Of a stretch of DNA of 64,000 nt, positions 43,905-54,835 are shown piece after piece. Under the pieces are notes generated by a model, which ran no database searches, was not told the origin of the DNA, and worked only from the letters and a program-made list of their open reading frames with translations. Every line of letters begins with the position of its first letter. Position 1 is the first letter of the stretch. The position numbers and the translations under genes were made by a program. The stretch is from JAWXUK01 sp044432725 (GTDB taxonomy: Bacteria > Bacillota > Clostridia > Oscillospirales > Oscillospiraceae): assembly GCA_044432725.1 (NCBI GenBank), contig JAWXUL010000006.1, forward strand, positions 69,124 through 133,123, given 5' to 3'.

Positions 43905-46900
43905 ATGAAAAAACAACTTCTCGCACAAATCCTTTCCCTCGCCATGATGGTGCAGATGGCAAGCCCTCTTACCATGGCAAAGGAAATTCCACAGGAGGAA
44001 AGCATCCAAACTGTGGCGACACTAAGTGATTCTACTGAAAAGGAGATAGCCTCCCTGTCTCTTTATGAGCAATTTTTGCTCTCCCAAAGGGGCACATTTT
44101 CAGGTAGCCCAACCCCTTCCTATGGCACGGAGGATTCACCTTTTGTAATCTCCACCGCCGCCCATTTGGTAGAGCTTGCTAACCTTATCAACGATGGGGA
44201 TGTGACCTACTTCGCCACCGCCTACTACCAGTTGGTAAATGACATCGACCTAACAGGGGTGGAGATGACAGCCATTGGGATAAATGGGACTTACTCCTTC
44301 CAAGGCAACTTTGACGGGAATGATAAGGTCATTTCCAACCTGACCATCACCTCGTCTGTTAAAAATCAAGGCTTATTTGGGTATACAAAAAATGCAACCA
44401 TCACAAACTTAGGGATTGAGCACTGTGACGTGAGCGGAGATGTGTCTGTGGGCGGACTGGTGGGGCTTGCTCAGGCTACCACCATTGAAAACTGCTATAC
44501 CACAGGGGCAGTTTCTGGGACTGGCAACCTTGTGGGCGGACTTGCGGGGCAGTTGCTCAGTGGCAGCACCATCCAAAACTGCTACTCCACAGCCATAGCC
44601 ACAGCCGGTACCGCTGGTGGGACTTCCTATGTGGGCGGACTGGTTGGGTGTGCTGATGACAGCACCATTGAAAACAGCTATGCCACTGGGGCAGTTTCTG
44701 GGTCTGGCACCAAAGTAGGTGGACTGGTGGGGGGAGCTGGTAACATTAACGGCACCGTCATCATCAAAAACAGCTATGCCACTGGGGCTGTTTCTGGGAC
44801 TGGTGACAATGTGGGCGGACTGGTGGGGATTGCTGGTGAATATGGCACCACCGCCACCATCCAAAACTCCGTGGCTCTCAATCCCTCTGTCACTGGGACT
44901 GGTAGCAATGTCAATCGTGTACTGGGGTTGGATGATGGCACCTCTACAGACCTCTCAGGCAACTACGCATGGAAAGATATGACTGGGGGTACTAGCTCTA
45001 CAGATGGCACCTCTGTCCATGGTGCTGACCTGACCTACATAGGAACGACATTAGGCAAACAATTTGATGATATTTTCGATGCTGGTGTAGATAACGGTGC
45101 TTGGGTCTACACTACAAACGGTCTCCCTACCCTAAAAGACGTAGGCGACAACCAATCTAGCACCCTGCCTTATTTCATCACCACAGAAGTAACTGGCACA
45201 ATGAACATTACTTCCGTTGCGGAACTGCAAGCCTTGGCGGACTATGTGAACGCTGGTAACAGCACAGCTTCTGATGTTTACACCCTAACAGCCGACCTTG
45301 ATTTATCAGGGGTCTCAAACTGGACGCCGATTGGGATATATGGCAAAAAATTCACAGGCAAGTTTGACGGTAATGGTTATACCATTTCAAATCTAACCAT
45401 CTACAAGCCGAAGAGCACTCACCAAGGCTTATTTGGGTATACAAACAACGCAACCATCGACAATGTAAAGCTTGAAAATTGCAATGTTACTGGGTCTAAC
45501 TATGTCGGCGGACTGGTGGGGTATGCAGAAAATTCCACCACCATCAAAGACTGCTACGTCACAGGAACGGTGACTGGGGGTAGATATGTCGGCGGACTGG
45601 TGGGGAATGCTGAAAATTCCACCATCAAAGACTGCTACGTCACAGGGGTGGTGACTGGGAGTAGCGATTGTGTCGGTGGACTGGTGGGGTATGCTTATAA
45701 TACCACCATCCAAAACAGCTATGCCACAGGGGCGGTCACAGGGGCGGTCACATGGAGTAACGTCGATGTTGGCGGACTGGTGGGGTATGCCAATGGTAAC
45801 ATCACCATCGAAAACTGCTACGCCACTGGTACTATCACAGGGACAGGCGACAATGTAGGCGGACTGGTTGGGGATGCTTATAATTCTATTAGTGGCACCA
45901 TTAATATCCAAAACAGCTATGCCACAGGGGCTGTCACAGGGACAGGTGACTCTGTTGGCGGACTGGTGGGGCGTGCTTATAATATTGGTAGTGACACCAA
46001 TATCCAAAACAGCTACGCCACTGGTACTGTCACAGGGACAGGTGACTATGTTGGCGGACTGGTGGGGCGTGCCAATCTTGGCAGTAGCGGCACCCTCAAA
46101 ATTCAAAATTCCGTGGCACTGAACCTCTCTGTGACTGGGGCTAAAACTACCAATGTCAATCGAGTGGTGGGGGCTACTACTGACTCTGGTTCAGTAACCC
46201 TCACAAACAACTACGCATGGAGCGGTATGACGGTGACGGATAGTTCGGGTTCTACCACTGTTTCTGGCGGTGCAGCAAACGACGTAAACGGTGCTGACCT
46301 GACTTATACAGTAGGAACAGGAGTATTAAGCCCACAATTTTCTGCTTCTAGCATTTTCTCAAGTGGTAGTGGTTGGACTTACACAGCAAACGGGCTCCCT
46401 ATCCTAGCTGACGTAGGTGGCACCCAATCCAGTGCTTTGCCAAGCTATATCATAGGTGCCGTTGCAGTACCTCCTAGCAATATTTACACCGTTGCCGATT
46501 TGCAGGCTTTGGCGGACTATGTCAATGCTGGGAATACCTGTTTGAATGAAACCTATACCCTAATGAACAACCTTGATTTATCAGGGGTGGCAAACTGGAC
46601 GGCGATTGGGGACTTTACTAATTCCTTTGAAGGTACTTTTAATGGTGGTGGTTATGTCATTTCAAATTTGACCATCAATGAGCCCAGTACCGTTGACCAA
46701 GGCTTATTTGGGGTTGTATATAATGGAACCATCAAAAATTTAGGGATAGAAAATTGTAACGTGACTGGGAAAGACGACGTGGGCGGACTGGTTGGAAGGA
46801 CTTCCGGTACCATCGGCACCAGCACCAGAGCCACCATCGAAAACTGCTATGTCACAGGAATAGTTTCTGGGACTAAATATGTGGGCGGACTGGTGGGATA

Positions 46901-49900
46901 TGCACAGGAAACCACCATCCAAAATGTCTATACCACAGCGTCAGTTTCTGGGACTGGTAACTCTGTGGGCGGACTGGTGGGGTGGGCGACGGACGCCACC
47001 ACCATCGCAACCTCCTATGCCACAGGTGCCGTGTCTGGGGATAGGAATGTGGGCGGACTGGTGGGTGATATGGATGATTCTACTTCCACCATCGAAGATT
47101 CCGTAGCTTTGAACCCCTATGTCACGGGGACTAGTACTAACGATATCAACCGTGTGGTGGGGGAAAACGATGGAACCCTCACAAACAACTACGCATGGGA
47201 CGGCATGATTGTCACGAGAAATTCGGTCGTTGTTGATATGGGAATTCTTCCCGAACTCCAAGAAATTAAGACCACTGGTCTTCATGGCGCAGATAGTCCC
47301 ATCATAAACGGCGCATTCGTGCTAGAAACATCCACGAACGTTTTTGAAAATATCTTTACCACCCTTTCCTTTGATACAAGCATCTGGGTCATTCCAACAA
47401 CTCCCTTCGCACTTCCTTACCTCAAAACTGTGGGGAGCGATTCCCCAACAATGACCTTGTCGCAGGAATACGCCAACCAAGTGCTTGATGAGTTTACCAT
47501 TACCTTTGATGTGAATGGCGGTGTTGCGCTCGCCCCCATGACCACCGTAGACGGCAAACTTGCCACCCTCCCCACCCCCACAAAATATGGTTATATCTTC
47601 GATGGGTGGTATTTCACTAGTACCTTTGGAATCAAAATAGATACAACGACCCAATTCGTAAATCATGCCACGATCTATGCCAAGTGGATTGGACCACCAA
47701 CGGCAAGTGATTTTTCTTTCACTGCACCCTCGTCTTTGGTCTATGATGGCACTGGAAAAACAGCGACAGTCACGGCAGACACAAGCCAAAGTCCAGTTGT
47801 CACTGGGACTATTACGATAAAGTATTATGATTCCACTGGCACAACCCTAGTGGCAAGCCCCACCAATGTAGGGACGTATGTTGTGAAAATCGACGTGACA
47901 GGAGATGCAAACTATGCCCCAGTGACAGGGTTAGAGCTTGGAACATTTTCCATCACAAAAGCCACCTACCCCAACACAAAAACCGCCACAGCCTCAGCAA
48001 AATACGGGCAAAGTGGCACAGTGGATTTGTCCACTTGGGGGAATTTAACAGGGGCGATTTTTGGGACAGTTTCTATTTCTGATACTGACAATGTTTTAGT
48101 TGGAAATACAGCTACATTAACAGGAAATACTTTGTCCTTTGCTTTTGTGAATGATGATACTCTTGTCGGTAGTGCTGCCACTGTCACCATACCAGTGACC
48201 AGCACAAATTATATGAATTTTGACCTTGTTGTTACCTTGTCCCTAACGGATAAAACGGCACAAAATATTTCCTATGCCAGTACCATAGTAGATAAATTTA
48301 TGGGAGATGCTCCATTCACAAATCCACTCACTCAAAGCATTGTGGACACTTCTGGTGGTGCAGCTATCACTTATACCAGTAGTGATTTAGGCGTTGCCAC
48401 TGTGGATTCTACAGGAAAAGTGACTTTAGTTCGTGAAGGAACAGTCACCATCACTGCAACAGTCTCTGCAACCAGTGATTATACGGAAGCCAACACGACT
48501 TATACGCTAACTGTATTGCCCTCTCCTCCTGTTTCCTTCACTGTGACAACTGGGGTAAGTAGTTACACTGAAAAAGAATTTTTTGACACAACTGGATTCA
48601 CAATCACAGTCACTTACCAAGATGGCACCACAGAAACTGTGGCATATTTGGGTAATGAGAGCCTGTTTCGCTTCAATCCAGTACTAGGGACAGCACTCAC
48701 CCCCAGCCATACCACTGTGAAAATCACCTATGAGGGACTCACTTTCAGCTACCCCATCACGGTCACAGCGATTTATGACCTGAATGGTAAGGTGTATGAT
48801 TCGGATAAAACTACCCTAACCAAGGGTGCAAAGGTCACTCTCTATCAAAACGGCAATCCAGTAGGTACGCCACAAACCACATTAGCAGACGGAGAGTTCT
48901 CCTTTTTAGATGTCACTTCAGGGATTTATAATCTGGTGGCGACAAAAAGCGACCTGACCAAAACAGTTCTGGTGATTTTAGACCACAACACAGAGGAGAT
49001 TATCACCATGCCAAGCGAGGGTGTCAGTTCTGCTGTGACTTTGCCTTCTGGTGGGGATGTCCTTGCTGTAGGTGGCGTGGACGAAGTGGCAGAAGAGGAA
49101 GCCGAAAAAGAAAATTTACAAACTGGGGATAAAATTGATGTGAGTTTATCTGTAGAAGTAACCACAGATCCCTTAAATAAAACTGAAATCACTGCCATTT
49201 TGGCAGAGGATGACCTGAAAGACGGGGATAATATTACGGTGACTTGGTTAGAAATAGACCTTGAAAAAACTGTTACACCCAGTTCTGGTAGTTCTGTCAC
49301 AAGTTCTGTCACTGAAACAGATACCCTTTTAGAAATCGTCATAGACCTTCCAGTGGATTCTCAAGGGAAACGTGGCTATGCGATTTATCGAGAGCATGGT
49401 GGGGCTGTGGATATTTTATATCTTGGATCCAGTGGTGAGCGGATTGAACTCAGTGCAGACAAAACCACGCTGACTCTCTACGCGCAAAAATTCTCCACCT
49501 ATGCTCTGGTGGTGTCGGACGTTACCATCACAACCCCTGATTCTGGTAGCACCCCAAGTCCTTCACCTTCTGTTCCAGAGGAAGATGACAATAATTCCGA
49601 TTCTACAGGAGGAAATTCTACCCCCAGTAGTTCGGTTACTTCCCCTATCTTAAAGGAAAGTGAGAATGGCACGGCAACCATCAGCCCAGAAAGAGTGGCA
49701 AATGGAAAAACTGTTACTATCGCAGTGACTCCAGACGAGGGCTATGAACTGGACTTTATTTCTGTTGTAGACGCCAGTAATAACAAGGTGATTGTCAAAG
49801 AAAATGCAGACGGTACCTATTCTTTCACCCAACCCATCACAAAAGTGACCATTGAAGTGTTTTTCAAAGAAAGTAAACAAGAATCAGAGGAAGAAAACTC

Positions 49901-50468
49901 AGAAATTTTCCCAGAACAACTCTTTTATGATGTGAAAACCACAGACTGGTTTTATCCTTACGTGAAATTTGTGCTAGAACATGAGCTTATGGCTGGAATG
50001 GGAAGTGATCGATTTGCACCTGAAGATGAAACACTGCGTGGCATGATTGTTACCATGTTATACAGCCATGCCGACAAGCCTATACCCAAAACTGTGATGG
50101 TATTTGATGATGTCAAGACCACGGATTATTTCTATTTGCCCTGTGTTTGGGCAAATCAGAACGGCATTGTCGCAGGAATTGGGGATAATTTATTCGCACC
50201 TTACAGAGCGGTTACAAGAGAGGAAATCTGTGCCATTTTGTACAAATATGCCCTGTCACAAACGGATTTGGTCACAGGGTATGCCCCTGAATCGTCCTTT
50301 TCTGATGGTGATTCTATCAGTTCTTGGGCAAGGGAAGCCGTAAATTGGTGCAACGCAAACAGCATTGTCAGTGGACATTATGGTGGTTATTTTGCACCCA
50401 GTGACTCTGCAAAACGCTCTGAAATAGCGACAATGCTGACTAAATTTGTGTTGTTATTAGAAGATTAA
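43905..50468 (+). CDS. giant GLUG-repeat, SLH-anchored surface protein
   Basis: 2187 aa from ATG 43905 (AAGGAGCGA upstream); an earlier in-frame ATG lies in the leader and is rejected. Signal peptide QLLAQILSLAMMVQMASPLT. Three modules, each beginning with a STAAHLVELANLIN-like or SVAELQALADYVN lead-in (about residues 79, 435, 865), carry GLUG repeats of the type VGGLVGYAENSTTIENCYAT. An InlB/Flg_new repeat (about 1195-1262, TFDVNGG..GYIFDGWYF), Big/MBG-like domains, a Cna-B-like domain (YDLNGKVYDSDKTTLTKGAK) and three SLH domains (about 1998-2187) follow. It should sit on the S-layer as an adhesin or matrix protein. Behind the purine riboswitch. Confidence 0.88.
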   Translation: MKKQLLAQILSLAMMVQMASPLTMAKEIPQEESIQTVATLSDSTEKEIASLSLYEQFLLSQRGTFSGSPTPSYGTEDSPFVISTAAHLVELANLINDGDVTYFATAYYQLVNDIDLTGVEMTAIGINGTYSFQGNFDGNDKVISNLTITSSVKNQGLFGYTKNATITNLGIEHCDVSGDVSVGGLVGLAQATTIENCYTTGAVSGTGNLVGGLAGQLLSGSTIQNCYSTAIATAGTAGGTSYVGGLVGCADDSTIENSYATGAVSGSGTKVGGLVGGAGNINGTVIIKNSYATGAVSGTGDNVGGLVGIAGEYGTTATIQNSVALNPSVTGTGSNVNRVLGLDDGTSTDLSGNYAWKDMTGGTSSTDGTSVHGADLTYIGTTLGKQFDDIFDAGVDNGAWVYTTNGLPTLKDVGDNQSSTLPYFITTEVTGTMNITSVAELQALADYVNAGNSTASDVYTLTADLDLSGVSNWTPIGIYGKKFTGKFDGNGYTISNLTIYKPKSTHQGLFGYTNNATIDNVKLENCNVTGSNYVGGLVGYAENSTTIKDCYVTGTVTGGRYVGGLVGNAENSTIKDCYVTGVVTGSSDCVGGLVGYAYNTTIQNSYATGAVTGAVTWSNVDVGGLVGYANGNITIENCYATGTITGTGDNVGGLVGDAYNSISGTINIQNSYATGAVTGTGDSVGGLVGRAYNIGSDTNIQNSYATGTVTGTGDYVGGLVGRANLGSSGTLKIQNSVALNLSVTGAKTTNVNRVVGATTDSGSVTLTNNYAWSGMTVTDSSGSTTVSGGAANDVNGADLTYTVGTGVLSPQFSASSIFSSGSGWTYTANGLPILADVGGTQSSALPSYIIGAVAVPPSNIYTVADLQALADYVNAGNTCLNETYTLMNNLDLSGVANWTAIGDFTNSFEGTFNGGGYVISNLTINEPSTVDQGLFGVVYNGTIKNLGIENCNVTGKDDVGGLVGRTSGTIGTSTRATIENCYVTGIVSGTKYVGGLVGYAQETTIQNVYTTASVSGTGNSVGGLVGWATDATTIATSYATGAVSGDRNVGGLVGDMDDSTSTIEDSVALNPYVTGTSTNDINRVVGENDGTLTNNYAWDGMIVTRNSVVVDMGILPELQEIKTTGLHGADSPIINGAFVLETSTNVFENIFTTLSFDTSIWVIPTTPFALPYLKTVGSDSPTMTLSQEYANQVLDEFTITFDVNGGVALAPMTTVDGKLATLPTPTKYGYIFDGWYFTSTFGIKIDTTTQFVNHATIYAKWIGPPTASDFSFTAPSSLVYDGTGKTATVTADTSQSPVVTGTITIKYYDSTGTTLVASPTNVGTYVVKIDVTGDANYAPVTGLELGTFSITKATYPNTKTATASAKYGQSGTVDLSTWGNLTGAIFGTVSISDTDNVLVGNTATLTGNTLSFAFVNDDTLVGSAATVTIPVTSTNYMNFDLVVTLSLTDKTAQNISYASTIVDKFMGDAPFTNPLTQSIVDTSGGAAITYTSSDLGVATVDSTGKVTLVREGTVTITATVSATSDYTEANTTYTLTVLPSPPVSFTVTTGVSSYTEKEFFDTTGFTITVTYQDGTTETVAYLGNESLFRFNPVLGTALTPSHTTVKITYEGLTFSYPITVTAIYDLNGKVYDSDKTTLTKGAKVTLYQNGNPVGTPQTTLADGEFSFLDVTSGIYNLVATKSDLTKTVLVILDHNTEEIITMPSEGVSSAVTLPSGGDVLAVGGVDEVAEEEAEKENLQTGDKIDVSLSVEVTTDPLNKTEITAILAEDDLKDGDNITVTWLEIDLEKTVTPSSGSSVTSSVTETDTLLEIVIDLPVDSQGKRGYAIYREHGGAVDILYLGSSGERIELSADKTTLTLYAQKFSTYALVVSDVTITTPDSGSTPSPSPSVPEEDDNNSDSTGGNSTPSSSVTSPILKESENGTATISPERVANGKTVTIAVTPDEGYELDFISVVDASNNKVIVKENADGTYSFTQPITKVTIEVFFKESKQESEEENSEIFPEQLFYDVKTTDWFYPYVKFVLEHELMAGMGSDRFAPEDETLRGMIVTMLYSHADKPIPKTVMVFDDVKTTDYFYLPCVWANQNGIVAGIGDNLFAPYRAVTREEICAILYKYALSQTDLVTGYAPESSFSDGDSISSWAREAVNWCNANSIVSGHYGGYFAPSDSAKRSEIATMLTKFVLLLED

Positions 50469-50481
50469 GGCAATCTACGAA

Positions 50482-50515
50482 TAAAAGCCACGAACATTTT
50501 TGTTCGTGGCTTTTT
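50482..50515 (+). terminator. Rho-independent terminator
   Basis: AAAAGCCACGAACA-TTTT-TGTTCGTGGCTTTTTT: a 12-bp perfect stem with T-run. Confidence 0.9.
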
Positions 50516-50524
50516 TGAAGTTAG

Positions 50525-50835
50525 ATTTGCTACAGAAAGGTTTCTTTGTCTTGTCGTATGAATGTATACTTCAACCTGAAAGAAGAAGCATGATAAATAT
50601 GTTTTAACCTGTCAATCTGAAATTTTTTCCTGTCTTACAAAATAAAAGAGAGAGATTTTGAAACTGAAAAAGCTATGATAATTTGTGTGGATGTTCCTAG
50701 CTTTTATTATGACTTTGTATCCAGATAAATTTCCCAAGGAAAAATCAATCGGATTATGACAAAGCACTTTTTTGCCTTGTTTCAAGGCTTGCTCCAAGGT
50801 ATATGCTGTACCATAAAGTGCAGTAAAAGGCAAAG
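50525..50835 (-). pseudogene. remnant of a small polymerase-companion protein
   Basis: In mixed phases the minus strand reads FSFKISLFYFVRQ, then KFQIDRLKHIYHASSFRLKY and RQDKETFL. This aligns with KFEIDRLKHVCRASSLKVGG-type sequence of the pseudogene at 63.0 kb, a family usually next to Y-family polymerases. A piece of another protein (TLEQALKQGKKVLCHNPIDF) is joined upstream. Heavily eroded. Confidence 0.45.
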
Positions 50836-50947
50836 TATTATGTCAAAAATTCAGTATTTGCAAGGTCACCATACAATTACCCTTTGACAAAGAATGGACT
50901 TTATTGTATAATAAAAATAAAATATGTTTTAGACTGGAGAAGTATCT

Positions 50948-53023
50948 ATGAAAAAGACAGGATATCGAAAAACCATTGCGGGGAAGGTTTCACAAAAAAT
51001 CTTCTTTATTTTAATCTTTTTATGTATCTGTCTTTCTGCAGGGATACAAAATGCTTTTAATCGTGAACTTTCAGCGGCTGAAGTCCTATATATGCAAGAA
51101 GTCATCGCTCGTATTTCTGCTGAAGTCAATGGAGAGCTGAATCACTATATAGACGCCACAGTAACCACGGCAAAAAGCCACACAATACAGGACTATTTAC
51201 TGAACGTAGAAGAGGGAATCCAAGAAGATGATGAAATTTTCTTGGAAAAGGGCAACGCTCTGACTGATTTTCAAAAAATCAAGGGATATGACTACGCCTT
51301 AGAGGAAATCCAAGGCATCCACAAAGTGTTAGGCGATTCTGTCCTCTATGTGGTCGTTTGTAGTATCGACCGTGATAATTTTTTCAATAGTGGTTCCTTA
51401 GAAGGAAGTGCTGATTTTTCGCTCAAAGATCGTCCCTTTTATGAAGCCTATACAACGCAAAAAACCTACATCACAGACCCTTATGAAGAAGTTTTGACAG
51501 GGCTTACCATCATCACCATCGCAGAACCTATTTTTGATGAGAATGGTAGAGTGATTGGCATCTTTTTGATACAACTTTCTTTAGATAATCTGGGAAATAT
51601 GGTGACAAGCTCTACCTTTGGCGAGACGGGTGCTTCTATGTTGATGGACAGAAACAACAACATCATTGCCTATAATAATCCAGAAGTGGTGGGAATGAAT
51701 GTGAGTCAATTAAATTTTTCAGGAGATATCACAACCAAAGAGCTAGAAAACCCCACTGGCATTATTGATGAATATGACTTTGGTGGTGCAAAACGGACAG
51801 GAGGTATCGTCACCATCAGTGAACTTTCTGGTTGGAAAATTTTGCTTGCTATGGATTCTAGCGAATTTAAGAGCAATATTTCTGTTGTGGCACTTCGCCT
51901 TAATTTTGCCTTAGTCCTCTGCGTGATAGGGGCATCCATCGCTTGTGCTGTGATCGTGTATCGAAGTCTTGCCCCCATGAAAAAATTAGGGGAATTTATG
52001 GAGGAATTATCACAAGGGAAGTTAGGAGGACAGGTGGACTATGACGAGGAAAATGAAATAGGAAAACTAGCACAACTCATGAATCAAATGGCTACCAATC
52101 TGGCTTCTTACATTAATATGGTAGACATAGCTTTGATTAGTTTGGGGAAAGGAGACTTAACCCCTCCTGAAAACGTTGTGTTCCACGGAGATTTCCTGAA
52201 GTTAGAAACCTCTCTGAGCACATTTGCAGAACGAATGTCAGCTTCTTTGACAGAAATCAAAGTTTCTATGGAGCAAATGACCCAAGGCTCTGAACAGGTG
52301 TCAACAGGGGCGCAACTATTATCAAGTGGTTCTTCCGAGCAAACCAGTTCTGTGGAAGGGTTAAATCATTTAATACAAAGCATCAATGAAAGCATCGTCA
52401 TTACAGCAAAAAATTCCAGTTCTGTCACCTCTGATGCAGAGCATATTAGCAATAATTTACTGATTAGCAACGAAAAGATGCAGCAATTGGTTATTTCTAT
52501 CCAAGATATCCGAGCAATGAGTGATGAAGTGAAACGGATTATTAAATCCATTGAAGATGTGGCATTTCAAACTAATATTTTATCTCTTAACGCTTCTGTG
52601 GAAGCGGCTCGTGCAGGGACAGCAGGGAGAGGCTTTGCTGTGGTGGCAGATCAAGTTCGCATCCTCTCTGCATCCACAGCCGAAGCAGCAGAGCAAACAA
52701 CGAAAATCATCAATGACATCGCTAATGCAATCGAAATTGGGACAGAACTGGCACAAACAACCTCGAAAGAGTTACAATCCGTGGTGGACGAGGTGGATGT
52801 ATTTGTGGGCAATATTTCCAATATTTCTCTCTCGGCACAGGGTCAAGCAGATGCAATCGCTGAAATCAACCAAGGAATAGACGATATCACCAAGGTTGTG
52901 ACACAAAATAGTGCCATCAGTCAAGAATCAGCTGCCTCTTCTGAAGAACTTTCCTCCCAAGCAACGCAAATTTATGAATTAGTGAATCGCTATAAATTGA
53001 CGGAAAAAAATAAATTTTCTTAG
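50948..53023 (+). CDS. methyl-accepting chemotaxis protein with double-Cache sensor
   Basis: 691 aa, GGAGAAGT before ATG. N-terminal membrane segment (FFILIFLCICLSAG, about 17-31), a periplasmic-type Cache sensor (FSLKDRPFYEAYTTQKTYIT; TGLTIITIAEPIFDENGRVI), a second membrane segment (ALVLCVIGASIACAVIVY, about 322-340), HAMP (about 342-395) and the signalling domain with the conserved hairpin VAFQTNILSLNASVEAARAG (about 535-555). Senses an external ligand and controls CheA. First gene of a signalling cluster. Confidence 0.9.
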   Translation: MKKTGYRKTIAGKVSQKIFFILIFLCICLSAGIQNAFNRELSAAEVLYMQEVIARISAEVNGELNHYIDATVTTAKSHTIQDYLLNVEEGIQEDDEIFLEKGNALTDFQKIKGYDYALEEIQGIHKVLGDSVLYVVVCSIDRDNFFNSGSLEGSADFSLKDRPFYEAYTTQKTYITDPYEEVLTGLTIITIAEPIFDENGRVIGIFLIQLSLDNLGNMVTSSTFGETGASMLMDRNNNIIAYNNPEVVGMNVSQLNFSGDITTKELENPTGIIDEYDFGGAKRTGGIVTISELSGWKILLAMDSSEFKSNISVVALRLNFALVLCVIGASIACAVIVYRSLAPMKKLGEFMEELSQGKLGGQVDYDEENEIGKLAQLMNQMATNLASYINMVDIALISLGKGDLTPPENVVFHGDFLKLETSLSTFAERMSASLTEIKVSMEQMTQGSEQVSTGAQLLSSGSSEQTSSVEGLNHLIQSINESIVITAKNSSSVTSDAEHISNNLLISNEKMQQLVISIQDIRAMSDEVKRIIKSIEDVAFQTNILSLNASVEAARAGTAGRGFAVVADQVRILSASTAEAAEQTTKIINDIANAIEIGTELAQTTSKELQSVVDEVDVFVGNISNISLSAQGQADAIAEINQGIDDITKVVTQNSAISQESAASSEELSSQATQIYELVNRYKLTEKNKFS

Positions 53024-53105
53024 GGCAATCTCCCACGGAATCTTAGAAATACAAAACCAAGCTGTGAGCTAAAAAATAGTACAACATTATTCTCAAAATA
53101 CCATT

Positions 53106-53330
53106 GTGGTTGGTTCTTATGAGCAAGAGGAAAAAGTCATGTATTTCATTATCAACAATCACACTGATGTTACAGTCGAAACAGATTTTCTGACAGGTAT
53201 TGGTAAAATCACAGGAAATATTAACGATAGAGTGATTGATGGTTACGGCACAAATTGTGCAGAAAATCACGATTTTAGAAAATTATTGTCTGACCTGAAT
53301 GACTCTTTGTTGGGAAGAATACTTCTTTAA
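53106..53330 (+). CDS. small hypothetical ORF
   Basis: 74 aa (FIINNHTDVTVETDFLTGIG; NHDFRKLLSDLNDSLLGRIL). No good ribosome site and no family recognised. It may be a leftover of the degraded sensor gene that follows. Confidence 0.25.
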   Translation: MVGSYEQEEKVMYFIINNHTDVTVETDFLTGIGKITGNINDRVIDGYGTNCAENHDFRKLLSDLNDSLLGRILL

Positions 53331-53551
53331 ACCTTCAAAATTCTTTTAGTAATCTGAAGTTAAAAAGTCATAAATCACCATATTGCATTGTTAGGAGTGC
53401 GTATGGTGATTTTACCCCCTAAAATACAAGTATACTTAATTATCTCACATTTACATCACAAATATTTAACATTGAAAATCGGAATCTCTTTAGATATTTT
53501 GTTGAAACTAGAGATGTTTATCGTCCCTAGTTTTTTTATTGGAGGAAGTAA

Positions 53552-54307
53552 TATGAAAAAATATTAAAACTAATTGATGAAACTGTCAACACAGGGCGTC
53601 CCATTTTTTTAATAGATGCAGAAAAAGGACTTCCAGTTGCTGGAAACAAAATTGCAAATGATTTGTTTGCCGAAAACACGAATAAGTTTGACTTTTTCAA
53701 GATTTTTAATAAAGAAATGAGTATTCAGATTTTTATGATTTAGGAAAATTTCACAGGAGATAAAGTGATAGAAGATTGTAATCTAAAGACGCAAAAACGA
53801 GATTTACTTCCTTGTAGTCTTGAATTCACCTATGCGAAAGACTCCAAGGAAGCGATTCTACTTATTGTAAAAATAAAAGAAGACCACCGCCCACACTACT
53901 TAAATATTTTGCTCAATCACATGAAAAGACCAGCATTCATGATGGAATGTGCAGGTATATTGGAAGTAGATTTAATCATTCGTAGTGCGAACGATCTCTT
54001 TTATCAAGCCTTTGCTTGCACTAAAGAAACCATTGGAAAGCGCTACGATAACCATTTTCAAGAAATGATCCATGCCCAAGGTAGATCGGAATATGTCATT
54101 GATATTGTTCAAGGGGTTCAGCGTTCTTTTAGTGGAATCATTGATGTGCCAGTGCAAACGGCTAATGGAGATAAAATGGTCTTGTATTTTTCCCATACGA
54201 TAGCAAAACCACTCTTAGAAGAAAACGATAATAGAATTTTTTGCTTATTGGTTAATCCAAAAGACACACTAGAAGAAATCGAATGTCCTTTTGAACGTGA
54301 ATGGTAG
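53552..54307 (+). pseudogene. PAS-domain sensor remnant
   Basis: After an early frame error KILKLIDETVNTGRPIFLID, then AEKGLPVAGNKIANDLFA; another break near 53740; then CSLEFTYAKDSKEAILLIVK and VDLIIRSANDLFYQAFACTK to the stop at 54307. The two segments match in style the first two PAS domains of the cyclase gene at 57284, so this looks like a decayed paralogue that lost its output domain. Confidence 0.6.
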
Positions 54308-54419
54308 TCCATTTTAGCAATTTGATTGTAATAACAAATTGCTAAGAACTATGTTGAATGGGTACGAGATTCCTCATTACCTAATGGTCGTTGAAACATT
54401 TCAAGCTGCTGATTTAGAA

Positions 54420-54446
54420 CGCACCTACAATGTAGGTGTGTTTTTT
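54420..54446 (+). terminator. Rho-independent terminator
   Basis: CACCTACA-A-TGTAGGTG followed by TGTTTTTTG. Confidence 0.65.
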
Positions 54447-54835
54447 GTTTATTTTTAAAATTGCTTGGGTTTTCTTAAAATCAGTTAAGGTGATTTAAGA
54501 AAGAAAATCTATCCCTTAAGAATTCTGTACTTTGTAATAATAGAAGAAGTGATAAAAAAATAACCAATTCACTTGATTTAGTTATATTTAATGACAAAAT
54601 ATTAGATTATATCCATTATAAAGTAAAAAAACTAATTTTTCCTTAAATGATTACTGAAATGTAAGAACTGCGTTAAGTTCATGAAATCATTGCAAAAAAA
54701 AAAAAAAACTGGTAATTTTCAACTTTTCTTGCATTATATGTTATTCTATGGTATAATAGCATAGGTAGTTACGGAACTAATCCCCTCTATCTTTTTTCTT
54801 GCCTTTGTAGAAATATACAAAAGCAAGCAAAAAGA

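Noticed and set aside
45429..46106. Minus-strand ORF opposite the GLUG repeats
   Set aside because: A shadow of the repeated plus-strand coding sequence.
44430..47110. Repeats inside the GLUG gene as a CRISPR-like array
   Set aside because: They are in-frame protein repeats of varying spacing within one intact ORF.
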